A stretch of 64,000 bases of DNA from Dirofilaria immitis (Eukaryota; Nematoda; Chromadorea; Rhabditida; Onchocercidae), in NCBI GenBank assembly GCA_024305405.1, contig JAKNDB010000088.1, positions 2,560,001 through 2,624,000 of the forward strand, in the 5' to 3' direction. Shown here one piece after another: positions 59,190 to 64,000 of the stretch (position 1 is its first letter; each line of letters begins with the position of its first letter). A model generated the notes under the pieces. That model worked only from the letters and a program-made list of their open reading frames with translations. It was not told where the DNA came from and did no database searches. The translations under genes were made by a program, and so were the position numbers.

Positions 59190-62100
59190 AATAGCAATTT
59201 TTCGAATAATTTTTATATTTCTATTTACATATATTTAGCTTTTTAACAATGAATCATCTACATTCTAGCATTAGCAAATTATAGAACACTTCATAATGAA
59301 TTTTACATCACTAGGCTTTTTTTCTAAATTTTTGTTGCACTAGGATATAATGCTTTATTTGAATTGATTGATAAGTTATCATAGCTAAAATTATGAAATA
59401 TCATTAACGTTCTCATTCGATCATTTCAATTAGAAAATGAATTTATATCTGTGAATCGACAGGAGTTGAAATATGACAAATTAACTTTTTTTTTTTTTTA
59501 TTTCAAAGATTTGGGTAATTCAAAAAATTTGTATTGTTTACAAAATGTTATTATATCATATATATGTTATCTATGTATGCAAGTTTATATTGTTTTGCTT
59601 AAAAATTTCACTGTTAAGCATGTCGGTACTTTTTTGACCGTCAGTCTTCAGTCTTTTTATTTTGGGTATAATCGAAAAAAATGTTAGATGTTGTTAGAAA
59701 ATGCTTACAGGATTTTAAAGTATGTCAAGCTTCATTTTCAGGAAATTCAGTTCTGAATATCGGGAGTTTTTAATTATATATTCTTGGATACCAGAAGTCT
59801 TTTTTAATAACTGCGAAAGATTTTGGATAAAAAAAGTTGTAAAGCTCTTTACTGATTTATACGATAATTCTAGTTATTCAATTAATTATTATCCATGTAT
59901 GACCAGTTGTTTTAGCTACTATAATGCAAATGAATTTATTAATTATTTGCTGCTACTATGTTTCTTTATTTCACTTCATTCAATTTCAATTTGCTTCAGT
60001 TTCTTTCTTTTCTTTTTTAGAAATTTCTTTCCATTTTATTTTGCCAAATTTGTTTTATATTATGAGCTTTATGTTGTTAAAATTTTACAATGTCAATAAA
60101 TTCAATCATACCAATCAATCAATCAATCGATTGATTATCTGACTGGTCATTATCAGTCGATCATTTGATGATTGTTTTGTTTTATTTGTTTAACACCTCT
60201 TTTTTAATCTGCTTTTTCCGCTTCATATTGCATATCAATCGTTGTTATATAAAAAAATTTCTCTTTCATTTCTTTCTTTCTTTCATTCTCTCTCCCCCTT
60301 TTTCCTCGTCATCTTTTTTTTCTTGTATTGAATTTCAAAACGAATTTTCTAAAAAATTGAATTTTGATTTTGAAATTTACAAGTGATGATTTTGTATGAA
60401 AGAAAATATGAAAATACAAGTGATCATCTTGTTGAAATAAAAAACTCTTCATATTGATGATTATTTTTTCAGTCAACTAAAATTTCATCTTATCCAAATT
60501 TAAGTATTTCGATAAACTTAAATTTTTTTACAAAAATTTCAACTCATGTAGTTCTCTTTTCTTCGTTCATTCTTTATCTTTTTTTCTCATTTAATTTCAT
60601 ACTTTTATTTGTTCGTTTCATTTGAATTATATAAATTTTACTGTTTGAAATTGGAGTTTCAGGAAAGGTAATTAATTAGCTAAACCTTCCTTGATAATTC
60701 ATTAGTATTCCAACTTTATGCTACTCGTCTCTTTAGGTTTTTTTTCTCTTCGTGCTACTTGTCTCTTTAAATTTTATTCCTTTTTAAAAATAATGAATGA
60801 TTTTATGTGATGCTTTTTGGATTGGCTGCTATTTCTTATGCGTGTATACGTTATATGTTTGTATGTCTATGTATGTGAGTATGTGAATATATCGAGCATT
60901 ATGGAAATATGAATATGTGAAACATTGCTAGGAAAACTTGCATAGAATTATTATTATTATACAATTATTAATCTTATATTTTGTATGGAACCGAAGTTTT
61001 TTAGAAAGGAAAAAGCGCGTCTTACGTATATTTTCAAATTTGAAAGATGAATTTAAGAAAAAAAAGAAATATCTTTATTATGCTTGTTTTTCAATTTCAT
61101 TTTAAAATTTTCGTATTTTTGATATTATTATCATTTTTTTCTTGTTTTACAATATTCAGTTTGGTAGTATTCGATTACTTTTCAATTTTTTTTTGCAAAT
61201 GTTCATTTTTACTTTACTTTCTTCCTCCTCTCTCTCTCCTCTCTCTCTCTTTTCATTGCTTGTTATTTTTTTGATTAATTTGTTTTTATAATGTATGCAA
61301 GTTTATATATTTTTAATTTTCTTTTTTTCAAGTTTGTTTTTCTTTTATTTCTTTTCTCTTTTTTTTCTTGAATGTATGCAAATAAGGAAAAGAAAAAAAA
61401 TTAGACAAGAAAAAGATTTGAATAATTATTTGATCATGTATATATATATATTTTTAAGGAAAATTAACACCATGACGTTGAACAATGAAGATTAATATAA
61501 TGTTTGTTAAAATAAATCAAAAAAAAAAACCGAATAAAAGTATTTACATATGCAAACTATAAAATAAGATTGTTAACTTTGTAGTATATATAAAGGAATA
61601 GTTTCATATCTTTAATTTTTTTTTGTAGTATTTTAAACTCAAAAATTAGCAACGTTAATTTTAATTTGTTTGAAATAAATAATAAATAGCAAAAAGCATG
61701 AAGATAATATAATGACAATTCATTCAGATTTTAAATTTTATCAAATGCAAATTCGAATAGCGATAATTTTTGCAAATATATATATATATAGGAAATTTAA
61801 AGATTTAGATAAGAACTAATCGCTATGCTAAATTCATAAATTAATTACTTGCAATAATAATGATATTACACCGCTAATGATGATCAATCATTAAAATCAT
61901 CAAATCAAGTATCGATTTTGCGTTGACTCTAACGGGATTGATTATAAACGTTTTCATCTCTTGTCTTTTTAAGTTAATTTCAGCATTTTTTAAAATAATC
62001 TTTAAATTCTTAGAGTATTAATAATATTCAACAACAAATGAAGATATGAATTTTTTTCCAAAAAGTTGAGAATGATTGCGATATAACTTTTACTTTCTTT

Positions 62101-62366
62101 TTTCGCACATTTTTTAAAGTTTAGATTTATTATTTACATAACTATCTATTCGGAATCGATATAAATTAAGTCCAATTTTTATTCACTTCCATTTCCTTTA
62201 ATTTAAAATACAAAATTTAAGTTTTACATTTATATTGAGCAAACTTTATCGTTTTTATTAAATCGATAACACGAAAAAAAGAAGAATCGATATATAGTAT
62301 TAGTCTTTATATTGAATTCTAGTTCTTCATTTCCAATCTTGTAAATTCATAATGTCTATGAATTTT
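59190..62366. other. Intergenic DNA between convergent genes
   Basis: Holds the mrck-1 3' UTR and AT-rich sequence. Includes a perfect 16-bp palindrome AATCAATCGATTGATT (60121-60136) and CT-rich tracts (60272-60305 and 61219-61252). A 125-codon ATG frame (59722-60099) is rich in Phe, Tyr and Leu and looks like chance in the 3' UTR. Confidence 0.5.
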
Positions 62367-63134
62367 TCACGGCACTTGTTTCATAAATGTACTTGTTACA
62401 TCCAGTAATAATGTACATTCATTTCCTGATTTGCAAAAATCCGTTAAAAGTTTGTAATAATTCTGATCATATGGTAATTCGCGTACTTTACCGTCTCTTC
62501 TACCGTCCGGGAGTATAAACAAACGACCGTAATCATTACCACTAAAATTAAATTAAAAACAAAGTTTTTGTTTCACATTATTCGCAATTAAGAAAGGATT
62601 CGATAATTTTTTTTTTGAATTACATGAGTTCTCGAAAATATATACATTAAGATAGCTAGCTAATATTAAATCCTTTCACACTGTATTAATAAAAATATTG
62701 GTAATTCGTTAATATATTTTTTATGCTATATTTATTAATGCAATTTTATATCTCATATTTTTTATTAGATATAAAAAGTTTTTTTTTTTTTTAATATAAG
62801 ATTTATAGAATTTCATTTAAAATATTTGAAAGAACTATTTCTATGATGACGCTACTGCATAGTTTTCCACGTTTTAGATATATGCCACTACAATAATTTG
62901 AGTGATATGCGTAAATAATGTAAATAAGAGACATGAAATTCTTGATAAATGACATACGTTAGTGAAATTGTTGTGTTAGAAAGCATAAATCTTAATGCAT
63001 CAATTAAGGTTGTTGAACTGATCACTTTATTAGTGATAACATTTTCAACTGTTTGATCATTGTTTGTATGATATCGAATGATTACTGTTAATTTAGTCAA
63101 TGAATCATGGCCTTTTTTGATTTCATCTTTTTTT
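62367..63134 (-). CDS. 3' end of an unnamed gene, two exons (possible ubiquitin-fold domain)
   Basis: Two joined minus-strand exons: 63134-62958 (acceptor ATTTTTAG, donor AC|GTATGT) and 62541-62367 (acceptor AATTTTAG, stop TGA). The phase 2 junction fits. The 116 or so residues read LTKLTVIIRYH, STTLIDALRFML, then DYGRLFILPDGRR, VRELPYDQNYYKLL and ECTLLLDV. The order (strand, helix, then Y-x-L-x and an E-L-x-x-D-x-x-Y-x-L-L segment) resembles a Ras-association or other ubiquitin-like fold, but no signature proves it. The gene runs toward mrck-1 and continues to the right of 63134. Confidence 0.7.
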
Positions 63135-63835
63135 CTAAAAATTCCTTTTGAAACTATCAAAAAATTATGTTCATAGAAACAAAAGAATTTATTTAAATAA
63201 TATTTTATTTATTTCTATTATAATTAATGAATATAAAATGGCTAATATATAAATGATAATAAGTAATAATAAGCTTATTGTGAGTTAATAAAAAATTCTA
63301 TTATTTTTATTTCCAGAAAAAAGTCTTTTTATGATTAAAATTTAAATGGGTGGTAAGAACCGTCTATCATAGATTGTGAATTTCATTTAAATTTTTTTAT
63401 CACATTCTTATCAGTTATTATCGTACGCAACAATTCTGCTTATCAGATTAATTTTATTGGACCAAAAATTCTTTTGAATTAGTTTTTTCATTATTAAAAT
63501 GTTTCTATTAATTTGTATTCAATCATAATTATGCTAATTTTGATTATTATTGCCATTTGAGATTTTAAATTTCATAGAGCGAATAAAATTTAAGATTTGG
63601 AATAATCAATCTGTCATTTATTATTTGTAATTTCATATTTTTATTTAATTCCTTATCTTCCTATTTTCACGTTGTTATTTGATACATTATTTTTTTGATT
63701 TAAATTTTTAAATCTCAAATAATTAGTTATAAATTTGAAAATTTAAATTAAGAATTGATGAGTTATAAAATCAATCTCTTCTTTTTTCAATTATCATTTT
63801 CCTTATTAATCAAATCATAACAAAAAAATATTTAC

Positions 63836-63899
63836 CAGTTTTTTTGTCGCGTTTTATCATTTTCATCCGATTGATCATAATTTTTCAAATTATCGTAAG
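63836..63899 (-). CDS. Possible upstream exon of the same minus-strand gene
   Basis: Bounded by ATTTAG (acceptor) and CTG|GTAAAT (donor). It encodes about 20 charged residues (AYDNLKNYDQSDENDK, then TRQK). As written, joining it to 63134 makes a stop codon at the junction. It needs either a different acceptor or a one-base correction in one of the A7 runs that end it and begin the next exon. Confidence 0.35.
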
Positions 63900-64000
63900 C
63901 TAAATATATTTTAGTTATAATTTAATATCTAAATAAAATATCTGAATTATAAATTAATTTCTAAATATGTTTGGGTTACAAAATTCATTGCTTTAATGTA

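Noticed and set aside
59722..60099. 125-codon ATG frame after mrck-1
   Set aside because: Phe/Tyr/Leu-rich, AT-driven composition, in the expected 3' UTR, no recognisable domain or introns.

Overview
This window reads as nuclear DNA of a nematode. It is very AT-rich, with many short exons split by GT-AG introns whose acceptors end in TTTTAG or TTTTCAG. It holds single-copy orthologues of two well-known worm genes. A parasitic clade III (spirurid or filarial-type) worm would fit the base composition and intron sizes, but that is inference; nothing in the sequence fixes the species.

Layout. (1) 94-6714, + strand: the 3' part of a peptide O-xylosyltransferase (sqv-6 / XYLT), 12 exons with a WSC domain, GT14 catalytic domain and C-terminal domain; the first exon(s) lie off the left edge. 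(2) 6715-38321: about 31 kb without a convincing gene, full of microsatellites (a pure TTA run of about 300 bp, AT, AGT and TG/TA tracts), several families of diverged tandem repeats with units of about 50-150 bp, and a few small GC-richer islands that may be regulatory. One possible 5' untranslated exon lies at 33666-33905. (3) 38363-59189, + strand: a complete 40-exon gene for the myotonic-dystrophy-kinase-related Cdc42-binding kinase (mrck-1), about 1809 codons: AGC kinase, coiled coil, C1, PH, CNH, CRIB. (4) Nested on the opposite strand inside a 2.8-kb mrck-1 intron, 51214-52712: a three-exon gene for a 203-residue protein with about six membrane segments. (5) 59190-62366: intergenic. (6) 62367-63134 and perhaps to 63899, - strand: the 3' end of a gene converging on mrck-1, with a possible ubiquitin-fold (Ras-association-like) domain.

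Gene roles. SQV-6 starts glycosaminoglycan chains by adding xylose to proteoglycan cores in the secretory pathway. MRCK-1 is a Cdc42 effector kinase that drives actomyosin contraction. They are neighbours, not a known pathway. Six places in these two genes need one extra base to keep frame, nearly all in A or T runs and all in the same direction. This pattern looks like homopolymer under-calling in the assembly rather than gene decay.
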